A DNA stretch of 64,000 nucleotides from Collinsella sp. WCA1-178-WT-3 (M1) (GCF_009696325.1 NZ_VUME01000004.1:1-64000), one strand, 5' to 3'. Counted from the stretch's first letter, positions 23,912 through 34,173 are shown. Notes: generated by a model not told the origin, from the letters alone. Numbers and translations are program-made.

Positions 23912-26900
23912 TTACGAACGGCGGATGACCTCGGTGACAACCTCGGACACCGTAGCGATGTTCGTCGGGTTGACGTTGTACGGCAAATCGTCTTCGGTGC
24001 GCGCGCAGGCAAGACGCGGGCCATCGACACCGGCAATTGTGAGGGCGCGACGGCTCGCCTCGAGCGCGGCATAGGCATCGGTCTTGGCATAGGGCATCTC
24101 AAACGCGCCACAATCAACGTGGAACGACTTGCACACCTTGCTGACCAGATTCATGATGCGGCGATCACCCTTGAGCAACTGCTGCTCGCCTTCGACCGTC
24201 ACGACCGAAAGCCTACCGGCTCCAATGGACTCAAGATTGATAAAGAACACACCACGCAGCTTATCGCGATGGGCTTCGAGGAACGCCTTCATACCGGCGC
24301 CGTCACAATCCGAGGCACCCGTTGCCACAAACCAGATATCGTGACCAAGCAGCTCGTCATCACCCATGGAGGCAACAGCCGAAAGCATGTCCTCGGCAGA
24401 AGCGCCGTCAGAAGAGGTGGCACCGCCCTTCCAGCCGTTATCATCGTCCTCAAAGTTATCCCAAGAGCCGATACCGCGGCCAGACTTCTTGGCATCGTAG
24501 TCATCCTCGACGCCCAGCCAGTCGCTCATGCTGTTCTGCTCATTCTTCTTTTTACGTCCGAACAAGCCGCCCAGACCGCGCTTCTGAGGCTTTGCCTCCT
24601 TGGCGACGGGAGCCGAGATGGTTTCGATGGGCTGAGCGCCCGAAGAAACGGGCATGGAGGGGGCAACCGGTGCCGACGTGGGCTCGGGCCCCTGAGCCGT
24701 CGCGAAAGGATCGTCGGCCTGAGCCGAGGGGTCGGGGAGATCGAAGAGGGATGTGCGGGATGCGACGTTGGCCTGCTGCATCGAGGGCAGCGACGGATCG
24801 GGGACCGAGGCAAGCGGCGAAGAAGAAGGTGTGGGCACCGGAGCAGAAGCGGGATCGGGGATATTCATCTGCGGACGCGGTGCGGCCTTGGACGAAATCT
24901 GCGCCATAAGCGAATCAACCGTCTCGACCTGCACCGATGCGGGGTTGGCAACCGTGGAGCCGGGATCGCTCGGGGCAGGCATGGTAAAGATCTGCGTAGA
25001 GTACGGCCTGGACTCATCGGCGTTAGAAACCACCGGGGTCTCTTCTTGCTCAACGACGACTGTCGCGTCGGCTTCAATCTCGTCGGCGATGTTCGGCTCG
25101 GCGTCAACGTTCTCAACCTGCTCGGCATCGACACTCTCAGCCGGCTCGGCTTCGGGCGCCTCGATCTCATCTGCAGCATCCTGGGACTCATCGGAAACAG
25201 AAAGGGGCTCGGCGATGGCAGTACCCTGCTTCTCGAACGCTATCGTGGCATCGAACTTCGCGGCATCGAGCGTCTCGGTGGCGTCGATTGGCTGCTGGGC
25301 CTCAAAGGACGTCGTAGCCTCGGCGACCTCCGTCGCGGCAGGCTGCTCAGCCTCATGCTGTTCAAATTCCCGCGCCGTACGCTCACGCTCGGCCTCGGCA
25401 GCCTGCTGGTGGGCGATAGCCTCCTGCTCTGCCACCTCGCGCGCAGCGGCACGCTTTTCCTCAAGGTCGTCGACAAGTTTTTTACCCTTAGCGAGTGCGC
25501 CCTTAAAGAAGCTTGAAGCGCTGGCTCCAATCGAAGAGAATGCAGATGCTATATCGGCATGGGGCGTCGCGACCGGTAGATCGGCCGAAAAATCGGTATC
25601 GCTCTCATAGGAAACGCGCTGCGGATACTCATCGTAATCGCTGGCGGAATCGTCGTGCACATCCTGAACCACCGGGGCAGGCGCGGCGGCATCCGGCTCG
25701 GGTGCAGGGCTGGGCTCGGGTTCCGTCTCGGGCTCGGTATCGACGACGGGCTCGTCGGCAGGCGCGGCGACAGGTTCAACCGAAGCAGGCTCAGGATCGA
25801 TCGTCGGCTCCTCACCCTCTTCGTAATCAAGCGTGCACGACTCGGGAAGCATCCCCAAGGCACGAATGGCATCAGAACCAAAGCGAATATTACCGGCGGC
25901 ATTGCGATACAGCTTAGGCTCGGGCTCGCTCGGCTCGGCGACAGCGGGCGCCCCAATCGATTCGACGACACCCTCATCCGCGACCGGCTCGGCAGCAACC
26001 TCGGCTTCAGCCTGAGCCTCGGGAGCAATGACACCAATCAGGGTCTCGTCAGCCGAGGCACCCTCAAAGCCATCGATCTGTTCGTCAAAAACTTCGCCCT
26101 GCTCGGATTCGGGAGCGATCGGCTGGCCAAACTCGTCCTCGGTGTAGGAGGGCTCTTCGTACTCGATCGTGTTGCCGTAGTCGTTTTGCTGCTGGGCAGC
26201 GGCATACTCAGCCGCCGCGCGCGCCATCTCCTCGGCACGACGCTTTTGCTCACCAAAATAGTCATCAAACGGAATGTCGTGGGGGAACTCATTTTCGCCC
26301 CGGTAAGGGGCAACGTTATCCATGACACCGAGCATCGCGGCTACAGAAGACTTATTGCAGACCGCACCGGACGTATAGGGAAGAACAAAACGGTTGGCAA
26401 TGATATTGGCCGCGTTGGCGAGCGCCACAAGAGAGGCGAGGATCGCAATGATCCAAAGCAGAACCTTCAGAGCGCCGGGGAGCGGCAGTATACGCAGAAT
26501 GACGACGGCAGCGGGGACAATCGTGGCGACCGGCAGCATCTTGGCGATGAGCGCGCGATACGGCGCGTACGGTTCGCGAGCGAGGAGCTCGGCACGCGGA
26601 GAATCGTAATGGGCGACAACAACCACCGGACGGTTGCGCGGAGATGCAAGCGGACCTGTGGCCTTGTGATAGGCAATGACATTTTGACTCACGCCCGTCT
26701 TGCCCAGGCGAGAAATAACAGGGTGACCGGTACGCTCGAGCACATACAACACGGCACCGGCGATGGCCAGCAGCACACCGATTAAGCCGATGCTGCCGCC
26801 AATACCCATAAGCAGGGCACCGGCAAAAGACAGAATGCCTGTGACGGCAAATGCCAGCCTGCTGGGTGCAGGAGCGTTAAATTCCTGGACTTCGGGATCA

Positions 26901-27022
26901 AAGCCATGATTGCGGAAGATCTGGGCGATATCCTCGGCAGCCAAACGCTCTTCTTCGCTGCACGCCGGCGTGATGCCCGTGCCCTGCAGCAGGTGATTGA
27001 TATAGTTCTGGGTGTTCGCCAT
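23912..27022 (-). CDS. M28-peptidase-like membrane protein split by a long acidic insert
   Basis: This 1036-residue protein starts like an M28 aminopeptidase (SEEERLAAEDIAQIFRNHGFDPEVQEF), has two pairs of membrane helices (about 58-97 and 160-212), an M28-like strand VVVVAHYDSPRAE, then roughly 600 residues of Ala/Glu/Pro/Ser-rich low-complexity sequence, and ends with an M28-like half (FVATGASDCDGAGMKAFLEAH...FFINLESIGAG). Metal ligands look degraded: the usual D-D-x-S-G appears as CNKSSVAAM, the catalytic Glu-Glu as SDCDG, and the final His is absent. It may be a non-catalytic scaffold. Start ATG 27022 is chosen by homology. Confidence 0.75.
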   Translation of the reverse strand: MANTQNYINHLLQGTGITPACSEEERLAAEDIAQIFRNHGFDPEVQEFNAPAPSRLAFAVTGILSFAGALLMGIGGSIGLIGVLLAIAGAVLYVLERTGHPVISRLGKTGVSQNVIAYHKATGPLASPRNRPVVVVAHYDSPRAELLAREPYAPYRALIAKMLPVATIVPAAVVILRILPLPGALKVLLWIIAILASLVALANAANIIANRFVLPYTSGAVCNKSSVAAMLGVMDNVAPYRGENEFPHDIPFDDYFGEQKRRAEEMARAAAEYAAAQQQNDYGNTIEYEEPSYTEDEFGQPIAPESEQGEVFDEQIDGFEGASADETLIGVIAPEAQAEAEVAAEPVADEGVVESIGAPAVAEPSEPEPKLYRNAAGNIRFGSDAIRALGMLPESCTLDYEEGEEPTIDPEPASVEPVAAPADEPVVDTEPETEPEPSPAPEPDAAAPAPVVQDVHDDSASDYDEYPQRVSYESDTDFSADLPVATPHADIASAFSSIGASASSFFKGALAKGKKLVDDLEEKRAAAREVAEQEAIAHQQAAEAERERTAREFEQHEAEQPAATEVAEATTSFEAQQPIDATETLDAAKFDATIAFEKQGTAIAEPLSVSDESQDAADEIEAPEAEPAESVDAEQVENVDAEPNIADEIEADATVVVEQEETPVVSNADESRPYSTQIFTMPAPSDPGSTVANPASVQVETVDSLMAQISSKAAPRPQMNIPDPASAPVPTPSSSPLASVPDPSLPSMQQANVASRTSLFDLPDPSAQADDPFATAQGPEPTSAPVAPSMPVSSGAQPIETISAPVAKEAKPQKRGLGGLFGRKKKNEQNSMSDWLGVEDDYDAKKSGRGIGSWDNFEDDDNGWKGGATSSDGASAEDMLSAVASMGDDELLGHDIWFVATGASDCDGAGMKAFLEAHRDKLRGVFFINLESIGAGRLSVVTVEGEQQLLKGDRRIMNLVSKVCKSFHVDCGAFEMPYAKTDAYAALEASRRALTIAGVDGPRLACARTEDDLPYNVNPTNIATVSEVVTEVIRRS

Positions 27023-27220
27023 GTGCGCTCCACATCCATAATCCGACAAATAGGCCCAATGCTTGCACATTAGAACCGTATATAGTCGAAAGTATACCCC
27101 GAGCGAACGCAATCGGCCGAAATCTGGGCATCTTAACGCACTGAGCGGACAAGGATATAGCCTAATCTCCATATCGGATTAAAATCATGGCATCAAATAA
27201 CCTTCCCATGCGAGGATTCT

Positions 27221-28243
27221 ATGACGGTAAGCGATATGACCGCGACAAACAAAACAAATGCGCCAGAACCCGGTTTCGACAAAACCGCCCAGCGTATCCT
27301 CAACCTGTTCTTTGTCCTCAACAGTTCCCCCGAGCCTCTAACAACCGAGCAGATCGTGCTGGATTCTGACCTAGGCTACGGATCGGGCAACGTCGACTCG
27401 GATAAGCGAAAGTTTCGCCGCGACCGCGACAAGCTGCTCGAGCGGGGCATTGTGATCAAGGAAGTTCGCGCCGCGGGTGCCCAGGAGACCGAGGAGAGCG
27501 CCTGGACAATCGACCGTGAGCATACGTTTGCCGCGGGCGGCTTGATCACCGCAGACGATGCCGACATTCTGCTAAACGCTATCGATCAGACCCTCACCAC
27601 GGGCTCTTCGGCCTTTGCGACCCCGCTCGCCGACATACGCTCCAAAATTGCCTATCTTACCGGCGAGACGAATACGGCCGAGCCCCCCGTTGTTCACTCG
27701 CCGACGGTCGATGCAGTATGGAGCGCGTTTGCCGACCGATGCGCGCTGCGTTTTTTGTATCAAAACGGACGGGGTGAGCAACGACAACGCACTGTTTGCG
27801 TCTACGGCATGTTCGAGCGTGAAGGAACAGCCTACTTTTGCGGCCTAGATGACGCCACCGGAAAAATCAGAACCTTTCGCTGCGATCGCATCGTTCGTGC
27901 GTGGCGTCCATCGCGGGCCTACGCCATTCCCGCAGACTTCAATCTCAACGATTACCTCTTCTTTGAATTCGATTTCTCCGATTGCCAGCCCGTCACGGCA
28001 ACTTTCTCGTTTGCTCCGCAGGCTCAATCCGACATGGTCCACGGCCTCACACGTGGGCGAGGAAGGCTCGAGCACGCCAAAGACGGCTGGACCTGGACCG
28101 TTGACGTTCGCGACCTGAATGCGGCGGCGTCATTTTGCATGGAGCACAGCGTTGACGGTATGAGGCCCGTAGCGCCCAACGAACTCAAGCAGGCGTGGAA
28201 CCGCCTCATCGAAAGGACAGTGAGCGCTCATGGCCGTGCGTAA
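27221..28243 (+). CDS. WYL-domain transcriptional regulator (first of pair)
   Basis: This 340-residue PafB/PafC-like protein has an N-terminal winged HTH (AQRILNLFFVLNSSPEPLTTEQIV...DKRKFRRDRDKLLERGIVI) and a WYL ligand-binding domain (RFLYQNGRGEQRQRTVCVYGMFEREGTAYFCGLDD...RTFRCDRIVRAW), then a C-terminal WCX-type segment. It overlaps the next WYL gene by 14 bases. Such pairs in actinobacteria act together in DNA-damage responses; that function is suggested here by family only. Confidence 0.85.
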   Translation: MTVSDMTATNKTNAPEPGFDKTAQRILNLFFVLNSSPEPLTTEQIVLDSDLGYGSGNVDSDKRKFRRDRDKLLERGIVIKEVRAAGAQETEESAWTIDREHTFAAGGLITADDADILLNAIDQTLTTGSSAFATPLADIRSKIAYLTGETNTAEPPVVHSPTVDAVWSAFADRCALRFLYQNGRGEQRQRTVCVYGMFEREGTAYFCGLDDATGKIRTFRCDRIVRAWRPSRAYAIPADFNLNDYLFFEFDFSDCQPVTATFSFAPQAQSDMVHGLTRGRGRLEHAKDGWTWTVDVRDLNAAASFCMEHSVDGMRPVAPNELKQAWNRLIERTVSAHGRA

Positions 28244-29147
28244 GCTCACCAGCGAACAAAGGCTCTCGCGCTCCATTGACATTATGGAGGCACTCTATGC
28301 CGCCGGCGAGGCGGGCATGACGCGAGACGAAATCTGCAGTCGCTTCGATATCTCCGGAGCTTCGCTCGACGAGATCATCGGCATCATCTCGACGCTCGCA
28401 GACCGCGAATCGGGCGCGCGCATCATTTGCGAATGCCGCGATGAACGTGTGGTTCTCATCGGCGATGCGGGCCGTGTGCTGCCGCTTCGCCTGAGTGCCG
28501 CCGAGGGCGCCGTACTCAACCATGAATTGGAGTCGCTCGGAATCGAGGAGTGCGCGGCGGCGCGCATCCGGCGCGCACTCCTTCCGGCGGAACTCGGATA
28601 CAACCAACGCGTTGTCGATACCGTCGCCCGCGGATCTTATTGGCAGCAACTCTGCTGTGCAATTCAGGATGGTGTGCGATGCCTCGTCACCTACCGCTCC
28701 CTGGACGACCAGCATCCACGCAGGCGATTGATCGACCCCCTAAAGATCACGACCAACGGCGACCAAACGTACCTGATTGCCTGGGATGTCGAGGCAGACG
28801 GGCAGCGCTCCTACCGTATGGACAAGATCGAGGAGCTTCTGCTGACGGAAGACTCCGTCGTGCGTCACACGACCGAAACCACGTCCCTGCACGACTCCCT
28901 TGCACAGGCAAGCCAGAGCGTTAAGCTCCTGATGCCGCTCGATATGGCAGAACGCGTGAGGTGGGCAGGTATCAGGTCAATTAAAGCCGATGGGGAGGGT
29001 ACGGCAAGCGTGACCGTTTCCTATAGCTCCGAAAACTGGCTGTTTAGCCAGATTATCGCAGCGGGCGGAGCCATCCGCATCGCAGACGACCCCGCCCTTT
29101 CAAAGCGCCTATGTGATGCCGCCGAGGCAATGGCCTTCCGTTCTTAG
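28230..29147 (+). CDS. WYL-domain transcriptional regulator (second of pair)
   Basis: A 305-residue WYL protein with an N-terminal HTH (LSRSIDIMEALYAAGEAGMTRDEICSRFDISGASLDEII) and a WYL core (CLVTYRSLDDQHPRRRLIDPLKITTNGDQTYLIAWDVEADGQRSYRMDKI). Start overlaps its partner, indicating translational coupling and probably a hetero-oligomer. Its stop codon overlaps that of the convergent dinG-like gene (TTAG at 29144-29147). Confidence 0.85.
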   Translation: MAVRKLTSEQRLSRSIDIMEALYAAGEAGMTRDEICSRFDISGASLDEIIGIISTLADRESGARIICECRDERVVLIGDAGRVLPLRLSAAEGAVLNHELESLGIEECAAARIRRALLPAELGYNQRVVDTVARGSYWQQLCCAIQDGVRCLVTYRSLDDQHPRRRLIDPLKITTNGDQTYLIAWDVEADGQRSYRMDKIEELLLTEDSVVRHTTETTSLHDSLAQASQSVKLLMPLDMAERVRWAGIRSIKADGEGTASVTVSYSSENWLFSQIIAAGGAIRIADDPALSKRLCDAAEAMAFRS

Positions 29148-32038
29148 CGATGGCGTTCGTGCGCTTGGCGCCATAACTGAAGATAGTGGCCGATCTGCGC
29201 CGTTTCGATGCGCTGATACGAGCTCGTAGGCAGCGATGTCAGAAATTTCTTGCCGTAACCCTTCGTCACCAGACGCGGGTCGGCCAAAATCAACACGCCG
29301 CAATCGGTCGATGAACGAATCAGGCGACCGGCCGCCTGCTTGACCTCGAGAACCGCCTCGGGCAGCGAGTAGCGTACCCAGGCGCGGTCCTCGCGCAGAT
29401 TGCGCTCGCACGAGAGAGGATCGGTGGGACTCGAGAATGGCAGCTTGGGGATAATGACGCATCTCAGCGTTTCGCCGCTGGCATCGAAGCCCTCCCAAAA
29501 AGCCTTGAGAGCAAAGAGCGACGAGGTCGACTCGTTGATAAAGCGATCGCGCAAGCGACGGGGAGACGAATTGCGCTGCTGACAATTGAGTTCCAGGCCG
29601 GCACGCGCCAGCTTGGGCTCAACCCGAGCGTACAGGTCTTCCATATCGCGGCGATTGGTGAACAGCGTGAGCACCGACCCGCCCATGGCAAGATGGGCAT
29701 CGACCAGTACGCGCTCGAGCGCGGATAGATAGCCCTCGCGGTCGCGAGGGTCGGGAATGTCCCCCGCCACGACTACGGCCATGTTCGAATCGAAGTCATA
29801 GCTCGAATCCAGATGTAGTGACGAGGATGCCGAAGCGGCAATGCGATCGAGGCCTACGGCATGGTTAAAGTGCTCAAAGCTCTTGGACACCGTCATGGTT
29901 GCCGAGGCAAAGATGGCCGTATGCACCTCGGGCAGCCACTCGTTCGCCAGGGCCTCGCCGATGTCGATGCGCTCGGCGGTCATGGATTCTCCGCCCGCAC
30001 GTAGGCGGCGGTTGACCTGCAGCGAGTACACATAATGCTCGTCGGTGCCGTCAATGATGAGCTTGAGGTTCTCGGCCAGCTCGTGCAGACGGCGCGAAAT
30101 ATCGCCCAGGTCGACGACGACCTCGGGTTTATCGGCAGCGACAGCCTGCACCAGCGCGGCAACATTTTTATCCGCCTGCTCCAGGGCATCGATAGCAGCG
30201 CTGGCAGACTGCAAGAAGTCATGCCAGTCATCCGACTCGCGCAACTCGGGGCCAATCCACAGATTTGCGCTGTCGTAGCCACCGTGGGCGCGACGGCCGA
30301 GCTCACGCACGCCGTCAAACACCTCGGCGAGTGCCATGCTCGCGCGTGCGACCGTAGACGTCGCCTTCGCGGTGAGACCCAGATAAAGCGTGGAGCCTTC
30401 GGATGTCGCCAAATCACGAGATACCTGGCTCAATGCACCGGAGCTCGACCCGCCAAGGCGCTCAAATAGCACGCGAGATTCGTCTGCCGAGACCACGCGC
30501 GCCCACTGGCGGCGCGCCTCGCGCTCGATGGAATGGGCCTCGTCGATTACCCAGTGGCGGATGGGAGGCAAAATTCTCCCTTCGGCCGCAACGTTGCGAA
30601 ACAGCAGGGAATGATTTGTGACCACGACATCGGCATGCGCCGCGCGACGACGGGCACCGTGGACGAGGCATTTATCGGGGAAGAACGGACACAGGCGGCG
30701 AGCGCATTCGCGCGAGGCCGTCGTAAAGTCGGGACGGTTGACGCTGCGCCAGCGAATGCCGAGCGAATCGAGGTCACCATCGGCAGATTGGCATACATAC
30801 GCCATGATCACCGCAACCGCTGTGAGCGTGTCGGCAGGATCGCGCTTGGTGGTAATCTCGGCCTGACTTCGGCTCATGCGCTCGAGTTTGCGCAGACACG
30901 GATAGTGGTCATATCCCTTGAGCGCACAGAATGACAAGCCTCCGTCCAGCTGTTCGGCGAGTTTTGGCAGCTCGTGATACATAAGCTGATCGGCAAGATT
31001 ATTCGATTTGGTCGCAATGCCAACGGTAATGTTGTTTCGGCGGGCGGCCTCGGCAAAGGGCACGAGATACGCCATCGATTTACCGACGCCCGTACCGGCC
31101 TCTATCACGCGATGCGTATCCGTAACCAACGCGTCGCGTACCTCGAGCGCCATGGCAATCTGCTCGTCGCGCGGCTCATAAGTGGGATACATGCGATTGA
31201 CCAGGCCACCGGGGGCATAATCCGCCTCGATCTCTTCGCGGCTCGGCATGTTAAGAACCGGCAGCTCGTCGGCATCCACGCGATCATCGGCGCGATCGGC
31301 CTTGAGCACGTCGGCGCGGGCGGCGGCAAGCGAGAAAATCGAGCCGGGGTTTTGACCTGCCAAAAACGAGAAAATGGGACGATAGGACCAAGGAACATCC
31401 GCGTGCATATCCGCCAGACGCGCCATAAGGCCCTGCGGCAAGTCCGTAAGGGCAACCAGCAGCACGCGCCACACCCCACACAGGGCATCGACATCGGCGT
31501 TTGCGCGGTGCGACACGGAGTCGCAGCCAAACAGATCGGCCATAAAGGACAACTTGTGCGATGCCAGGCGCGGCAGCGCGATACGGGACAGCGCCAGCGA
31601 ATCGATCCAGATGTCGCTGACGTTGACACCGCCCTTGACCGATTCGATGAATGATCGGTCAAACGTGGCATTGTGCGCGATAACCGGGCACCCGCCCACA
31701 AAATCGGCGAGCGCAGCCACGGCCTCTACAGCCGAGGGGGCATCGGCCACATCGGCGTTTGTGATGCTTGTGAGCTCAGTGATTTCGGCAGGGATCAGCT
31801 GCTTGGGATGCACAAACGTATCAAAGCGGTCAACGACCTCGCGGCCCGAAAGACGGGCCGCGGAAATCTCGATAAGTTCGTTGTCCTGGACCGAAAGGCC
31901 CGTGGTCTCGGTATCGAGGACGATAACATCCTCCTCGATAAGGCCAAACGATTGTGTGCGGGCACGCTCGGCGAGCGTTGCATAGGAATCAATGACAAAC
32001 TGCGGCGTTCCAGGAGATACAGCATCCTCGATTAGCAT
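29144..32038 (-). CDS. dinG: DnaQ-type exonuclease fused to DinG-family helicase
   Basis: This 964-residue protein has an N-terminal 3'-5' exonuclease (DVIVLDTETTG with DED(H) Asp and Glu; VIAHNATFDRSF; HRANADVDAL) and a superfamily 2 helicase: Walker A IEAGTGVGKSMAYLVP, DEAH in HWVIDEAHSIERE and C-terminal VI in QAAGRLIRSSTDCGVL. Cys residues (CLRKLERM...CARRLCPFFPDKC) suggest the iron-sulphur cluster of DinG/XPD. It unwinds damaged or R-loop DNA. Its ATG overlaps the ddl stop by seven bases. Confidence 0.9.
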   Translation of the reverse strand: MLIEDAVSPGTPQFVIDSYATLAERARTQSFGLIEEDVIVLDTETTGLSVQDNELIEISAARLSGREVVDRFDTFVHPKQLIPAEITELTSITNADVADAPSAVEAVAALADFVGGCPVIAHNATFDRSFIESVKGGVNVSDIWIDSLALSRIALPRLASHKLSFMADLFGCDSVSHRANADVDALCGVWRVLLVALTDLPQGLMARLADMHADVPWSYRPIFSFLAGQNPGSIFSLAAARADVLKADRADDRVDADELPVLNMPSREEIEADYAPGGLVNRMYPTYEPRDEQIAMALEVRDALVTDTHRVIEAGTGVGKSMAYLVPFAEAARRNNITVGIATKSNNLADQLMYHELPKLAEQLDGGLSFCALKGYDHYPCLRKLERMSRSQAEITTKRDPADTLTAVAVIMAYVCQSADGDLDSLGIRWRSVNRPDFTTASRECARRLCPFFPDKCLVHGARRRAAHADVVVTNHSLLFRNVAAEGRILPPIRHWVIDEAHSIEREARRQWARVVSADESRVLFERLGGSSSGALSQVSRDLATSEGSTLYLGLTAKATSTVARASMALAEVFDGVRELGRRAHGGYDSANLWIGPELRESDDWHDFLQSASAAIDALEQADKNVAALVQAVAADKPEVVVDLGDISRRLHELAENLKLIIDGTDEHYVYSLQVNRRLRAGGESMTAERIDIGEALANEWLPEVHTAIFASATMTVSKSFEHFNHAVGLDRIAASASSSLHLDSSYDFDSNMAVVVAGDIPDPRDREGYLSALERVLVDAHLAMGGSVLTLFTNRRDMEDLYARVEPKLARAGLELNCQQRNSSPRRLRDRFINESTSSLFALKAFWEGFDASGETLRCVIIPKLPFSSPTDPLSCERNLREDRAWVRYSLPEAVLEVKQAAGRLIRSSTDCGVLILADPRLVTKGYGKKFLTSLPTSSYQRIETAQIGHYLQLWRQAHERHR

Positions 32039-32997
32039 GCAATGCCCGCTCGACGGAGACCCATGCGAATCAGACTGTCACAGACCTGCGGGAAGGTCAT
32101 GTCTTTGGTATGACGAATCTCGTCCGGATACAGCGACGTATCGGTCATACCGGGAATCGTATTGGTCTCGAGGATGACGGGGCCGTCCTCGCTCACGATA
32201 AAATCGCTGCGCGAAATGCCCAGACAGCCGAGGGCTCTGTGGGCCGCACAGGCTAGTTCCTGGGCACGAGCATAGTTTTCGGGCGAAATCTGCGCCGGAA
32301 TACGGTGGATATCCGTGGGATCGATGTACTTCACATCCAGGTCGTAGAACTCACAGTCCTCAGGCTTGCGAATCTCGACGATCGGCAGGGCGCGCACGTC
32401 ATCCTCGCCGTAGACGCCTACGGTAATCTCGGTTCCCTCGATGCACTTTTCGACCAGCACCTTATCGCCGTACTCAAAGGCCTTGACGATGGCGGCAGGC
32501 AGCTCAGAGGACTCGTGTACCAGGGAGATGCCGTAGCTGGAGCCGTTGACGGCGGGCTTTACAAAGCAACGCTCGCCGCAAATCTCAACGATGCGATCGA
32601 TATCAACCTCGTCGCCCGCCTCAAGCGCCAAACCGGGGGCAATGGGGATGCCCGCCTTAGCATACAGAAGCTTTGAAACCTCTTTATCGGCGCCACACGC
32701 GCTGGCGAGCACACCCGACGCCGTATAGGGGATACCCAGCGTCTCCATGGCTCCCTGCATGGCGCCATCCTCGCCGCCGGCGCCGTGCATGGCGATAAAC
32801 GCCACGTCAAAATCGCCAGTTGCCATAGTCACCATAAAATCATCGGCAGCCGTATCGAGCAGCTCCACCGAAGTGTAGCCAGCCTCCTTTAGGGCCACCA
32901 CGACGTTCTTTCCCGAATTGAGCGAAATCTCGCGCTCGGCGGAATGGCCGCCCGCCAAGACCGCTACGTGCATGTTCTCTAGGCTTTTACCCGGCAT
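32032..32997 (-). CDS. ddl: D-alanine--D-alanine ligase
   Basis: A 321-residue ATP-grasp enzyme that makes D-Ala-D-Ala for peptidoglycan. Signatures: VAVLAGGHSAEREISLNSG, MHGAGGEDGAMQGAMETLGIPYTASG, VKPAVNGSSYGISLV and the metal-binding VILETNTIPGMTDTSLYPD. A Tyr/Phe at the second subsite would be needed to judge D-Ala versus D-Lac use: 'YTASGV' supports D-Ala. GGAGGAG precedes ATG 32997. Confidence 0.95.
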   Translation of the reverse strand: MPGKSLENMHVAVLAGGHSAEREISLNSGKNVVVALKEAGYTSVELLDTAADDFMVTMATGDFDVAFIAMHGAGGEDGAMQGAMETLGIPYTASGVLASACGADKEVSKLLYAKAGIPIAPGLALEAGDEVDIDRIVEICGERCFVKPAVNGSSYGISLVHESSELPAAIVKAFEYGDKVLVEKCIEGTEITVGVYGEDDVRALPIVEIRKPEDCEFYDLDVKYIDPTDIHRIPAQISPENYARAQELACAAHRALGCLGISRSDFIVSEDGPVILETNTIPGMTDTSLYPDEIRHTKDMTFPQVCDSLIRMGLRRAGIAC

Positions 32998-33082
32998 GGG
33001 CAGACTCCTCCTCTATGATTTCTGCAGCTGATACCATATTGTAGCGATACCCCCTACGTTTCCCCAAAATCGAAAGGCTTCC

Positions 33083-34135
33083 ATGAATCCCAGGACTAAA
33101 TCTCAGGACATTCGCGACTTGAGCCAAAACGATATTCGCGAGCTCGTGGCCGAACTCGGCCAGCCCGCTTTCCGCGCGAAGCAGCTCATTGAATGGGTTT
33201 TTGAGAAGAACGTTTGTTCGTTTGACGATATGACCAACCTTCCCAAGGCTTTTCGCGAGCAGTTAAAGGAGGCATTTGCCTTCGACACGCCGACCGAGCT
33301 CACCAAGCAGGTGTCCAAGGACGGATCTCGTAAATACCTACTCGAGTACCACGATGGCATTTCTGTCGAGACCGTCGGCATGCCCCGTCGTAACAAGCTC
33401 TCTGTCTGCGTATCCACCCAGGCCGGCTGCGGAATGGGCTGCGCTTTTTGCGCCACCGGCCTCAACGGCCTCAGGCGCTCGCTGACCGCCCAGGAAATCG
33501 TCGACCAGGTACTTCACGTTTCCAATGACTTTGGCGAGCGCGCGACAAGCGTGGTGTTCATGGGCCAGGGCGAGCCTTTTGCCAACTACGATGAGGTTCT
33601 TAAGGCACTGCGCATCCTTAATGACCCCGACGGTATCGGCATTGGAGCGCGCCATCTCACCGTGTCTACCAGCGGTGTTATTCCTGGTATCCGTAAGTTT
33701 GCCGATATTCCCGAGCAGTTCACCCTAGCTGTCTCGCTGCACTCCGCTATCCAGTCCACACGCAATAAGCTCATGCCCGGTGTCAAGAAATACACACTCC
33801 TGCGCCTACACGAGGCACTGCAGCTTTACACCGAGAAGACCGGCCGCCGTCCGACGTACGAATATGCCATGATCGAGGGCGTCAACGACACCAACCCCGA
33901 AATGCAGGCACTCTGTGACTTCTGTGAGGGCACGCTGTGCCACGTCAACCTGATTCAGCTCAACGATATTGAGGGCAGCCCGCTCAAGCCGTCACCGATC
34001 CATAAGGTAGAAGACCTTCAACGCCGTCTTGAGTCCCGCGGTATCGAGACCACGATCCGCAACTCTCGTGGCAACGACATCGATGCGGCTTGTGGCCAAC
34101 TCAAGCAGCGTTTCAAAGTTCAGAAGAACGCGTAG
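33083..34135 (+). CDS. rlmN: 23S rRNA (adenine(2503)-C(2))-methyltransferase
   Basis: A 350-residue radical-SAM enzyme that methylates A2503 of 23S rRNA and A37 of some tRNAs. The CxxxCxxC cluster motif is GCGMGCAFCATG (about residues 117-128), and conserved text includes VFMGQGEP, NYDEVLKALRIL and HLTVSTSG; the C-terminal Cys (DIDAACGQLK) is the methyl carrier. Usual length. It is transcribed away from ddl and ends in a strong terminator. Confidence 0.96.
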   Translation: MNPRTKSQDIRDLSQNDIRELVAELGQPAFRAKQLIEWVFEKNVCSFDDMTNLPKAFREQLKEAFAFDTPTELTKQVSKDGSRKYLLEYHDGISVETVGMPRRNKLSVCVSTQAGCGMGCAFCATGLNGLRRSLTAQEIVDQVLHVSNDFGERATSVVFMGQGEPFANYDEVLKALRILNDPDGIGIGARHLTVSTSGVIPGIRKFADIPEQFTLAVSLHSAIQSTRNKLMPGVKKYTLLRLHEALQLYTEKTGRRPTYEYAMIEGVNDTNPEMQALCDFCEGTLCHVNLIQLNDIEGSPLKPSPIHKVEDLQRRLESRGIETTIRNSRGNDIDAACGQLKQRFKVQKNA

Positions 34136-34151
34136 GGGAGACCAGCCCAAA

Positions 34152-34167
34152 CGTTTCATGTGAAACA
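34152..34167. promoter_or_regulatory. Near-parS site downstream of rlmN
   Basis: CGTTTCATGTGAAACA differs from the parS consensus TGTTTCACGTGAAACA at two positions and keeps the dyad. It lies on the parB side of the par locus. Confidence 0.5.
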
Positions 34168-34173
34168 TCAGAA

